Shown here piece by piece: positions 1 to 5,913 of a DNA stretch of 5,913 nt; the stretch's first letter is position 1, and every line of letters begins with the position of its first letter. A model generated the notes under the pieces. That model was not told the origin of the DNA. It was given only the letters and a program-made list of their open reading frames with translations, and did not search any database. A program made the translations under genes and the position numbers. Source of the stretch: Candidatus Zixiibacteriota bacterium (GTDB lineage: Bacteria; Zixibacteria; MSB-5A5; GN15; FEB-12); assembly GCA_003641405.1 (NCBI GenBank), contig QNAF01000175.1, positions 1 through 5,913 on the forward strand, in the 5' to 3' direction.

Positions 1-923
1 ATATTCACATAAAGCGTTCGTATCTGTTCGATTTCGTCGTTTTCGTGAAGGCGAGCAACTTCCGGGATGATAGCGGAATTCATAGTTGTTACTAACATCC
101 GCACCAGGTTGGCCGGTCGGACAACTACATCGTAGATCGCCATGTGGCTTGCTGCCAGGTACAGCCAGATCAGGAACTTGTCCATCTGGTTGAAAATGAT
201 ACCAATAATGCGGCTGATCAGCAGGATCGAGGAATACGAGAACAGCGTCTTGAGCAAGTCCATCCTGATTCGGAATCGCATCGGCCTGAAATATGGCAGC
301 CGGTACCGGACCATAATACCAAGTACCAGCAATCGCAGTGTCGTTGCCCCGAGGATAACAACAAAAGCCAGGTCCATTCGGCTGGTGTAGATAGCCACAC
401 AAATAACCAGAACATACTGGACAATCAGAACAGCAGTGTTGGTGACTTTCGATATTACGAACCGTCGCAGCCCCTGCAGAACGGCGTTGAACGGCAGTGT
501 CAGAAACTGGATGAACACGTTGAAAGAAACTATGCGCGCGGCCATGGTTGCCCGCACACGGTCGAGTTCCCCGGTGTCGTCGGTGAAACGAGCGATTATG
601 AAGTCAGCCGCGAAATACATGGTTGTTCCAAGCGCAAGACCGATCAGACCATAGTACAGGAGTGACAAGGTCAAACTGTCCTGTATGCTTTCGTGGTCTC
701 CCTTGGCTTCAAACCGGGCAACGTAGTTCAGGAGAGAACCTTCCATTCCCAGGTCAAAAAATGACAACAGCCCATATGTACTGAAAATACTCAGGAACAC
801 AAAGACGCCATACTCGGCCATGCCGAAGTGGCTAATGAGAATCGGTGTAGCTACGAGATTAAGAGCCACCAGTGTAAAAGCATCGACACTCGAAACAATG
901 GTGTTGTTGAATAGGCGCTTCAT
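1..923 (-). CDS. Wzx-type oligosaccharide flippase, C-terminus cut by the left edge
   Basis: This open frame, not stopped before the left edge, gives 307 residues beginning MKRLFNNTIVSSVDAF. I see alternating hydrophobic stretches at roughly residues 15-31, 38-57, 86-110, 131-150, 163-180, 185-205 and 231-257, separated by short charged loops, as expected for an inner-membrane protein of the polysaccharide-exporter (Wzx/MOP superfamily) type. Typical family marks are the N-terminal FGMAEYGVF and FFDLGMEGSL, and the later NQMDKFLIWLYL followed by ANLVRMLVTTMNSAIIPEVARLH. Family members usually have about 420-500 residues, so roughly a third is missing. The known role of the family is to move undecaprenyl-linked glycan units across the inner membrane. 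The start ATG overlaps the stop of the upstream transferase gene as ATGA, and a weak GGAG (935-938) sits 11 nt upstream, so translation probably depends on coupling. The substrate is inferred to be a pseudaminic-acid-containing unit from the neighbours only. The frame is clear; the exact subfamily is less certain. Confidence 0.88.
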   Translation of the reverse strand, partial: MKRLFNNTIVSSVDAFTLVALNLVATPILISHFGMAEYGVFVFLSIFSTYGLLSFFDLGMEGSLLNYVARFEAKGDHESIQDSLTLSLLYYGLIGLALGTTMYFAADFIIARFTDDTGELDRVRATMAARIVSFNVFIQFLTLPFNAVLQGLRRFVISKVTNTAVLIVQYVLVICVAIYTSRMDLAFVVILGATTLRLLVLGIMVRYRLPYFRPMRFRIRMDLLKTLFSYSSILLISRIIGIIFNQMDKFLIWLYLAASHMAIYDVVVRPANLVRMLVTTMNSAIIPEVARLHENDEIEQIRTLYVN

Positions 924-2203
924 GACATGAACCGCTCCACAGACTCAAGGAATCGGTCGCATACGTGACCGTCCGGCTTATGCAGGTATTGATTTACAAA
1001 CTCGTCACGAGCGGCTGTGCTTTCAGACGTGAACTCAAACACTGACGAATCACCCCCAAAGAAACTCGCACACTTATTGCGAAAGTCCTCAAAGGATCGC
1101 GACACGACAATCCCGCTGGCGCGGTGAAATGGCAACAGGTCGTCTTTAAGTCGCTCAACGAGCTTATCCCAATAGGTGTAGACAACACGACGTTTGAGCA
1201 ACATGGCCTCGATAACAGCCGTTGTCTGGAATGCGATAATCAACTCTGATCGCTGTAACAATTCATTCGCCACCGCAGAGCCGCCTATCACACGCAGGTT
1301 GTCCCTCTCATACTTCCGCTTAAGATCAACCAGATCAGGTTGCTGGGGATGTGTCTTTATCACGAAGTTGTAGCTCGGATTGACCTGTGCCAGTCGATAA
1401 AACTCGTCGTGCGTCTCTGTCTTCATCTCCCACTTCAACCCCTCCGACCGTATCAGTTTGACCGGGATGTAGGCATCGTCCATGTAGGAAAACAGCGTCA
1501 CAATCGGCTGGGCTTTGTGAAACAACCTGTCTACTTCCTCCCGCTGTTCGCAGTGAAGAAGATCCGATCGCGGCTGCCCGATAACACTGATTCGCTCATC
1601 AGTGACACCGATCCGATTCCAGAACTCGCGCTGCCGTTCGCTCCAGACGAATATGTGATCAGACATGAACGGTGCAAACTCACGAATGCGTCTGGCCTCG
1701 GCTTCGAAATCGTACGGCGAGAGCGTACCTTCTTTGTCCAGGACAACAGTCTTGACTCCCCTGTCTCGTGCAACACCGATGAATTCCCTCACCCAGTAGA
1801 AGATATCAGAAGCAGTCACAATCAAACTGACATTCACTTCCTTACGCAGGTGATCAAATATCAGTTCACATTCCCGCCTATACCTGGCTATGAGCGACGG
1901 ATCAGCAGTGTCATACGGTACGTGAAGTTCACGCACATCTTCGTCGAAGAATATCTTCGCACCCCGGAACAGTGTTACCGTATCGATTACAACGAGATTG
2001 TAATCCTTGTTAGCCAGCGAAAGAGCGCGGACATCCTGATCAAAGAAGTGATTGAGAACTACTATGGTCTTTCGATTCGGGTCAATTGAGACCGACAAGT
2101 TCTTCAGATAGCGCAGGGCATGACGTCTATATACAATATGCAACACCTGCCACGGCAGCAGCCACCGCAGAATGCGTTTTGTCAGCTTGCTTACTCTCTC
2201 CAT
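920..2203 (-). CDS. Putative surface-glycan glycosyltransferase / CDP-glycerol-transferase-like protein
   Basis: This 427-residue protein is not one I can assign to a characterised enzyme. With numbering from the ATG at 2203, visible marks are LDKEGTLSPYD (155-165), FVWSERQREFW (185-195), a turn VIGQPRSDLL (207-216), KTHPQQPD (283-290) and FQTTAVIEAMLLKRRVVYTYWD (325-346). The spread of these resembles GT-B-like proteins annotated as surface carbohydrate biosynthesis or CDP-glycerol glycerophosphotransferase-like, where the G-x-PR-x-D turn and the C-terminal S/T-T-x-x-E-A segment recur. No signal peptide is seen, but the first 35 residues are basic and rich in W, L and Y, which could anchor it at the inner face of the membrane. 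I prefer ATG 2203 because AGGAAGAAGG lies directly before it; an upstream TTG at 2248 would add 15 residues with no support. Its place between pseI and a flippase gene suggests transfer of pseudaminic acid or a nearby unit to a lipid-linked glycan. That role is inferred; the acceptor and donor are unknown. Confidence 0.75.
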   Translation of the reverse strand: MERVSKLTKRILRWLLPWQVLHIVYRRHALRYLKNLSVSIDPNRKTIVVLNHFFDQDVRALSLANKDYNLVVIDTVTLFRGAKIFFDEDVRELHVPYDTADPSLIARYRRECELIFDHLRKEVNVSLIVTASDIFYWVREFIGVARDRGVKTVVLDKEGTLSPYDFEAEARRIREFAPFMSDHIFVWSERQREFWNRIGVTDERISVIGQPRSDLLHCEQREEVDRLFHKAQPIVTLFSYMDDAYIPVKLIRSEGLKWEMKTETHDEFYRLAQVNPSYNFVIKTHPQQPDLVDLKRKYERDNLRVIGGSAVANELLQRSELIIAFQTTAVIEAMLLKRRVVYTYWDKLVERLKDDLLPFHRASGIVVSRSFEDFRNKCASFFGGDSSVFEFTSESTAARDEFVNQYLHKPDGHVCDRFLESVERFMS

Positions 2204-2213
2204 CCTTCTTCCT
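2204..2213 (-). promoter_or_regulatory. Ribosome binding site that decides the start of the transferase gene
   Basis: Reading the minus strand, AGGAAGAAGG immediately precedes ATG 2203, with AGGA 6 nt from the start codon. The alternative TTG at 2246-2248 begins just one base after the pseI stop codon and would have to use sequence inside the pseI 3' end, where no comparable purine run is visible. The site therefore favours the 427-residue form over a 442-residue form. Confidence 0.75.
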
Positions 2214-2248
2214 GCCGCGAGACATCCCTGTGTGCGAACAGGTGGCAA

Positions 2249-3301
2249 TCACCCAAGCAGCTCCCAGCTTACCGGTGTCCCTTTTCGAGTGTCATGGGCA
2301 ATTCGTTTGCCCAGAAACTGATCGTAGTACTTGGGTGGCAAGCCTGACCCTGGTCTGATAGCCCGCAGGTTCTTCTCTGTAAACACATCGCCTGCTTTCA
2401 TATCGGCAGCTACATACAGAGATCTTCTAAACTGAAGTGACTTCTTTTCCTTCTCGGTCACACCGTAGCTGATCTTCCCCAGAGCTTTCCAAGCCGTCTC
2501 GGTCTCTTCAACCAGTGATTTCATCTCATGCGGCTCAAGCGAAAAAGCAGAGTCCACCCCGCCATCGGCTCTGGCCAGCGTGAAATGCTTCTCTACCACA
2601 GTAGCCCCGAGCACAACAGCCGCAATGGAGACGGCCAGTCCCATGGTGTGATCCGACAGACCTACCTGGATGTCAAACAACTCACGCAAGTGCGGTATTG
2701 TTTTCAAATTGATGCTGTTAGGGTCGGCAGGATAGGCACTAGTACATTTCAGCAGGATTATGTCATCACATCCGGCGTCACGCGCAGCGCGGATGGTTTC
2801 ATCGATCTCGCTTACTGATGCCATGCCGGTCGAGATAATCATCGGCTTGCCTATTGCCGCAACTTTTCTGATAAGTGGGATATCAGTATTCTCGAAAGAG
2901 GCAATCTTGTAGATCGGGTTGCCTATAGACTCCAGGAAATCCACTGCCGTTGCATCGAACGGCGTCCCAAAGCCGACCAATCCCCGCTCGCTGCAACGCT
3001 TGAAAATTGGCTCATGCCATTCCCACGGCGTGTGAGCTTCCTGATAAAGCTCGTACAGCGATCTTCCGGCCCAGAGACTCTCTGGGTCATCGATGCGAAA
3101 CTCTCCCTCTTTGAGGTCGAGTGTCATCGTGTCCGCCGTGTATGTCTGTATCTTGAGCGCGTGTGCCCCGGCGTCGGCGGCCGCATCCACAATCGCCAGC
3201 GCACGATCAAGTGACTGGTTGTGATTGCCCGACATTTCAGCAATTACGAAAGGCCGGTAACCACTGCCGATTTTCGCGCTACCGACAGCTATTTCACGCA
3301 T
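2249..3301 (-). CDS. pseI: Pseudaminic acid synthase PseI
   Basis: The enzyme condenses 2,4-diacetamido-2,4,6-trideoxy-L-altrose with phosphoenolpyruvate to form pseudaminic acid in the cytoplasm; it belongs to the NeuB family. The 350-residue length matches PseI. The N-terminal AEMSGNHNQSL (21-31) is the version typical of PseI, whereas sialic and legionaminic acid synthases usually carry a GVNHNG-like form. The TIM-barrel part contains KIQTYTADTMTL (50-61), FGTPFD (111-116), KIASFE (132-137), STGMAS (157-162) and the metal-ligand histidines in GLSDHTMG (H218) and VEKHFTL (H239). The C-terminal antifreeze-like (SAF) domain is complete, with LRAIRPGSGLPP (312-323) supplying the conserved arginine region. 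The start ATG is supported by AAGGAG at 3306-3311, 4 nt away, and it lies 13 nt inside the end of pseH. The gene is followed by a 45-nt gap before the transferase start. No missing key residue was noticed. Confidence 0.95.
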   Translation of the reverse strand: MREIAVGSAKIGSGYRPFVIAEMSGNHNQSLDRALAIVDAAADAGAHALKIQTYTADTMTLDLKEGEFRIDDPESLWAGRSLYELYQEAHTPWEWHEPIFKRCSERGLVGFGTPFDATAVDFLESIGNPIYKIASFENTDIPLIRKVAAIGKPMIISTGMASVSEIDETIRAARDAGCDDIILLKCTSAYPADPNSINLKTIPHLRELFDIQVGLSDHTMGLAVSIAAVVLGATVVEKHFTLARADGGVDSAFSLEPHEMKSLVEETETAWKALGKISYGVTEKEKKSLQFRRSLYVAADMKAGDVFTEKNLRAIRPGSGLPPKYYDQFLGKRIAHDTRKGTPVSWELLG

Positions 3302-3861
3302 GACTCTCCTTCGTTATCGAAGAACTTCTCTGCAAGTTCACTCTTGATCTCTCGCCACTTCTTTTCAAAATGGCCAAGCGTCATAACATCCTCGTACTTG
3401 CCATTCTTTAAGACATGCTCGACGAGAATCCCCTCCCTGATGAATCCGAGACGTTCATGGTATCTGACACTGCCCTCGTTGCTTGTCAGAGCTTCGCCGA
3501 CGACCTTACGGAAACCAAGATTCTCGAACAGATGCTCCAGGGCAAAGAACCCCATAGCTGACCCGCACCCTCTGGGGATATCCTCAGCACCAATGTAGAA
3601 ACCCCAGACACACCGATTGTCAGCCTTGTTGATATCACTGATGTTGACAACCCCAACAGGACGGCCCAGATACTCAAAGACAAACTGCAGATATCTCTCA
3701 TCTTCCGACACCCGCCGGAACCAGGCGCGATGTTCTTCCATACTGATAATATGATCCGTGTAACTGGCACTGCGTATACGCTCGGAGTTGCGCCACTGGA
3801 GCACGATTTCGAGATCATCCTCGCGCATCGGTCGCAATTGGTAATCCTCACGTCTTAGCAT
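3289..3861 (-). CDS. pseH: Pseudaminic acid pathway N-acetyltransferase PseH
   Basis: PseH uses acetyl-CoA to N-acetylate the 4-amino group of the UDP-sugar made by PseC, giving the UDP-2,4-diacetamido substrate of PseG. The 190-residue protein is a single GNAT domain. It opens with LRPMREDDLEIVLQWRNSERIR (9-30), the usual N-terminal signature of PseH-type GNATs. The acetyl-CoA-binding stretch is WGFYIGAEDIPRGCGSAMG (86-104), with the loop R97-G-C-G-S-A. The later ALTSNEGSVRYHERLGF (124-140) is the usual GNAT helix ending on the strand around the GF. ATG 3861 is backed by AAGGAG at 3869-3874 with 7-nt spacing, located inside pseG. The start overlaps the pseG end by 14 nt and the end overlaps pseI by 13 nt, so the three are probably one coupled unit. 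GNAT proteins are hard to tell apart by sequence alone, but pathway context makes this call firm. Confidence 0.92.
   Translation of the reverse strand: MLRREDYQLRPMREDDLEIVLQWRNSERIRSASYTDHIISMEEHRAWFRRVSEDERYLQFVFEYLGRPVGVVNISDINKADNRCVWGFYIGAEDIPRGCGSAMGFFALEHLFENLGFRKVVGEALTSNEGSVRYHERLGFIREGILVEHVLKNGKYEDVMTLGHFEKKWREIKSELAEKFFDNEGESCVK
3306..3311 (-). promoter_or_regulatory. Ribosome binding site of pseI, inside pseH
   Basis: Minus-strand AAGGAG lies 4 nt upstream of ATG 3301, within the last codons of pseH. Its location inside the upstream gene, with the pseH stop 13 nt past the pseI start, fits translational coupling and supports the annotated start. Confidence 0.75.
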
Positions 3862-4972
3862 GCCTGAACTCCTTCATTGCATCGACTACCAACTCAACAC
3901 CCGGTTTCAAATCTCCACCAAACAGGCCGCGCGCTGCACGGCTTATTCTGCACACTGCTTCCGGATCATTCAGCGCAAAACTGATGGCGTCTGCAATCTC
4001 GTTTTCACTGACTTTGGAAGCATACCCCAAATCCCATGCCGCTCCTGCTGCCGCCATAGCTTTGGTACCTTCAACCTGGTTCTCAGCCACCGGCAGAATG
4101 ATAGTCGGCAGTCCCAAATAGGCACGTTCCCAAGTGGTGGTGCCACCGGCTCCAAGGCACAGATCGGCTTTCGACATCAATTCGGCAATGTTACTAACCT
4201 GGCAATGATACTCAAACATGTCATGGCGTTCACAAAACTCATTCACTGCGTTCTTGTTTGGGTTGGAAGCACCGACAACTATGTCAACCGCAAGGTCAGA
4301 ACAGCCTGAGGAAAGTATTGCCCGACACGCCTTCAGAGTCTCATTGGCAGAATCTACTCCACCAAAGAACACGAGCAGATGTTTGATCTGACCGTCCCTT
4401 TCCCTGCTTGACTCCGCTGCCTGTGTAAACTCGTTGCGAAGCAGTGCGAATCGGGGTCCCGCCAGTACCTGGCAATCAGGTGGCACCAGGTTCTCATACC
4501 GGGAACTACCCGACTGATTCAGATTCTGATCAAGCAGGATATCACAGTCATGCTTCCTGTTAGCCAGATCATCTATAACGAATATTCCTGTAACATGGGG
4601 TCGCAGGACCTTCTCCCATTCTTCGCTGAGAGCATAGTGATCTACGATCAGCCAGCCAACCTGAGCTTTGAACCTGCTGAGAACTTCCATTGTCTGCGCT
4701 ACGTCAGTCGCCTGGTTCGTGCCAAGCCAGTGTTTGTACTCGTGACCTGACTGTGTGGCCTTCCGAGAATCGTCCTCAACTGCTGGCAGCCGATGAACTT
4801 CGTAGCCCTTGTCTTCGACAAGGGCGCTGACATTACCCGGATGATCGCGACAGACAAAACTGATATCGCAGCCTGTCTCTTTCAGATGGTCAGCCAGTGT
4901 CAGGCACCGCATAACATGACCACTGCCAATCTGCAGCGACGAGTCAACGCGAATAACCATCTTCATCGACAT
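3848..4972 (-). CDS. pseG: UDP-sugar hydrolase PseG of pseudaminic acid synthesis
   Basis: PseG cleaves the UDP bond of UDP-2,4-diacetamido-2,4,6-trideoxy-L-altropyranose with inversion, releasing the free sugar used by PseI. The 374-residue protein shows the N-terminal signature IRVDSSLQIGSGHVMRCLTLA (7-27), with H19 matching the catalytic His17 known from Campylobacter jejuni PseG. GT-B-type marks follow: VDHY (110-113), IDDLANRKHDCDILLDQN (133-150), GPRFALLRNEF (172-182), FFGGVD (202-207), CLGAGGTTTWERAYLGLPT (272-290) and LPVAENQ (293-299), the last regions forming the uridine-nucleotide side. It is about 100 residues longer than the C. jejuni protein; similar long forms are usual in other bacteria. 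Three ATG codons occur near the start (4972, 4966, 4960). I chose 4972, with a weak GAGAAG 6 nt upstream; starting at 4966 would put the histidine exactly at position 17 and is also plausible. The gene begins 43 nt after pseC and ends inside pseH. Confidence 0.94.
   Translation of the reverse strand: MSMKMVIRVDSSLQIGSGHVMRCLTLADHLKETGCDISFVCRDHPGNVSALVEDKGYEVHRLPAVEDDSRKATQSGHEYKHWLGTNQATDVAQTMEVLSRFKAQVGWLIVDHYALSEEWEKVLRPHVTGIFVIDDLANRKHDCDILLDQNLNQSGSSRYENLVPPDCQVLAGPRFALLRNEFTQAAESSRERDGQIKHLLVFFGGVDSANETLKACRAILSSGCSDLAVDIVVGASNPNKNAVNEFCERHDMFEYHCQVSNIAELMSKADLCLGAGGTTTWERAYLGLPTIILPVAENQVEGTKAMAAAGAAWDLGYASKVSENEIADAISFALNDPEAVCRISRAARGLFGGDLKPGVELVVDAMKEFRHAKT
3869..3874 (-). promoter_or_regulatory. 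Ribosome binding site of pseH, inside pseG
   Basis: Minus-strand AAGGAG stands 7 nt before ATG 3861, inside the last codons of pseG. It supports the start at 3861 despite the 14-nt overlap with pseG, and it suggests re-initiation by ribosomes ending pseG. Confidence 0.75.
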
Positions 4973-5015
4973 CTATTTCTTCTCACTCACTGAAAACCAG
5001 CCGTGATATGGTCTG

Positions 5016-5913
5016 TTAGTTTTGCCTTGCACGACTCAAGATATCCGCGAGTCGCTCAATCACTCTTTGACAGTCATTCTCTGTCAGGTTTGGGTACATA
5101 GGAAGGCTCAGCGCCTGCGCATAGTACGCTTCCGCATTTGGGAAATCTCCCGGTCCTGTCCCTACAACACGACGGTAATATGGTTGCAACGGCACAGGAA
5201 TGTAGTGTACCTGGGTGCCTATCTTGGCCTTCCGAAGCTGATTCATAACCGCTGCCCGGGACAGGCCAAAATGCTCAAAATCAATCCGCACGACAAAAAG
5301 ATGGTAGGCGTGCATCACACCGGGGCGTACTTCCAGAGGTCGTACTGCCGTCGGGAAATGCTCACCGATAAGAGCACGATAGTGTGTCGCCAGCTTGTTG
5401 CGCCGCTCTACCGACCACTGCAAACGACCAAGCTGACTGATACCCAACGCCGACTGCATGTCAGTCAGGCGATAATTAGGACCAAGCACCTGCATCTCGT
5501 AATACCACGGATTGGTATCACCCTCAGACGACAGAGCCATCGCATCCTGCTCAAGATGCTCTTTCGTCATGCCGTGATTGCGGAAAAGTCGCAGTTTTCG
5601 GGCGAGTTCATCATCCCGAGTGGACACCGCCCCACCTTCGCCCGTGGCAACATGCTTCACGGGGTGAAATGAGAACACGCTCATCAGCGAATGCTCACCA
5701 CATCCCGCCATATAGCTGCGACCCTCGTGATCATAAGAAGCCCCCAGCGCGTGGCATGCATCATCTATGACAACCGCTCCATGTGCGGTGGCGAGCTTGT
5801 GAATGCGTGGCAAATCCGCCGGCTGGCCGGCGAAATGAACGGGTATGACAGTTTTGATCTTCGAATCCCGATCGCGCAACAGTACTTCCTCCAGCGCATC
5901 CGGACTCATATTG
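5016..5913 (-). CDS. pseC: UDP-4-keto-sugar aminotransferase PseC, N-terminus cut by the right edge
   Basis: PseC is a PLP-dependent DegT/DnrJ/EryC1/StrS-family transaminase that places an amino group at C4 of the UDP-4-keto-6-deoxy-AltNAc made by PseB. Counting from the first visible Met (5909), 297 residues remain; at least one more codon (Asn) is readable upstream, so the frame continues past the edge and roughly 80-100 N-terminal residues are lost from a family length near 380-390. Visible marks are VIPVHFAGQPADL (21-33), VVIDDACHALGASY (46-59), with the PLP-contacting Asp region, and SVFSFHPVKHVATGEGGAVSTRD (77-99), which holds the Schiff-base lysine (K85) in the form typical of PseC. 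Further marks are LGPNYRLTDMQSALGISQL (142-160), GTQVHYIPVPLQPYYR (231-246) and LSLPMYPNLTENDCQRVI (268-285). The Met at 5909 is not a real start; the true start must lie outside the window. The gene ends in TAA at 5018-5016, 43 nt before pseG. Confidence 0.93.
   Translation of the reverse strand, partial: NMSPDALEEVLLRDRDSKIKTVIPVHFAGQPADLPRIHKLATAHGAVVIDDACHALGASYDHEGRSYMAGCGEHSLMSVFSFHPVKHVATGEGGAVSTRDDELARKLRLFRNHGMTKEHLEQDAMALSSEGDTNPWYYEMQVLGPNYRLTDMQSALGISQLGRLQWSVERRNKLATHYRALIGEHFPTAVRPLEVRPGVMHAYHLFVVRIDFEHFGLSRAAVMNQLRKAKIGTQVHYIPVPLQPYYRRVVGTGPGDFPNAEAYYAQALSLPMYPNLTENDCQRVIERLADILSRARQN

Noticed and set aside
144..665. A 173-codon open frame on the plus strand
   Set aside because: It is antisense to the flippase gene, whose minus-strand reading gives coherent membrane segments; the plus-strand product is low-complexity and polar with no recognisable domain.
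1340..2089. A 249-codon open frame on the plus strand
   Set aside because: It lies wholly antisense to the transferase-like gene, shows no known motif or clear ribosome binding site, and its length is explained by codon bias of the real gene.
920..2203. The transferase-like gene as the missing pseF (CMP-sugar synthetase)
   Set aside because: It is nearly twice the usual length of PseF and lacks the N-terminal CMP-synthetase pattern (IPARGGSK-like); its motifs are of the GT-B or CDP-glycerol-transferase kind.
2227..2242. Short inverted repeat CCTGT-TCGCAC-ACAGG just after the pseI stop
   Set aside because: Only 5 bp with a 6-nt loop and no following T run, so it does not look like a terminator; a repeat of this size is expected by chance.
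2249..3301. Possibility that the NeuB-family gene is a sialic or legionaminic acid synthase
   Set aside because: The AEMSGNHNQSL form, together with PseC, PseH and PseG next to it, fits pseudaminic acid synthase. No NeuC/LegG-type epimerase is seen.
5022..5672. A 216-codon open frame on the plus strand
   Set aside because: It is antisense to pseC, whose PLP-lysine motif and family signatures are clear; the opposite product has no recognisable motif.
5016..5909. Met at 5909 as the real start of the aminotransferase
   Set aside because: The frame stays open to the right edge, a further codon (Asn) is readable, and the N-terminal PLP-fold segment is missing, so the gene is cut by the window edge.

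Overview
All six genes lie on the minus strand and read from the right edge towards the left edge. They form a compact surface-glycan operon: pseC (truncated at the right edge), pseG, pseH, pseI, a glycosyltransferase-like gene, and a Wzx-type flippase gene (truncated at the left edge). There is no ribosomal gene, tRNA or other taxonomic marker. The coding style (moderate, roughly balanced GC by eye, AAGGAG-type ribosome binding sites, overlapping genes) fits a bacterium. A Gram-negative or other flagellated or glycan-decorated bacterium is plausible, but I cannot name a lineage.

Right part (about 3289-5913): four consecutive steps of CMP-pseudaminic acid synthesis. PseC aminates the UDP-4-keto sugar made by PseB, PseH N-acetylates the new 4-amino group, PseG removes UDP to release 2,4-diacetamido-2,4,6-trideoxy-L-altrose, and PseI condenses that sugar with phosphoenolpyruvate to give pseudaminic acid. 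PseB (first step) would be expected beyond the right edge, because pseC is cut there. PseF (CMP activation), often next to pseC, pseG or pseI, is not in the window. pseG/pseH and pseH/pseI overlap by 14 and 13 nt, with good Shine-Dalgarno sequences inside the upstream genes, so they are probably translated in a coupled way.

Left part (1-2248): a 427-residue protein of the capsule/surface-carbohydrate glycosyltransferase-like or CDP-glycerol-transferase-like type, then a polytopic oligosaccharide flippase joined to it by a 4-nt ATGA overlap. This suggests that the nonulosonic acid is built into a lipid-linked repeat unit (O-antigen, capsule or another exported glycan) rather than, or as well as, being placed on flagellin in the cytoplasm. 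That is inference from gene order. The least understood gene here is the 427-residue protein, whose position makes it a candidate transferase for pseudaminic acid or a neighbouring sugar.

There is no intergenic gap longer than 45 nt, and I see no RNA gene, mobile element, CRISPR array, convincing promoter or terminator. The window looks like the middle of a longer transcript.
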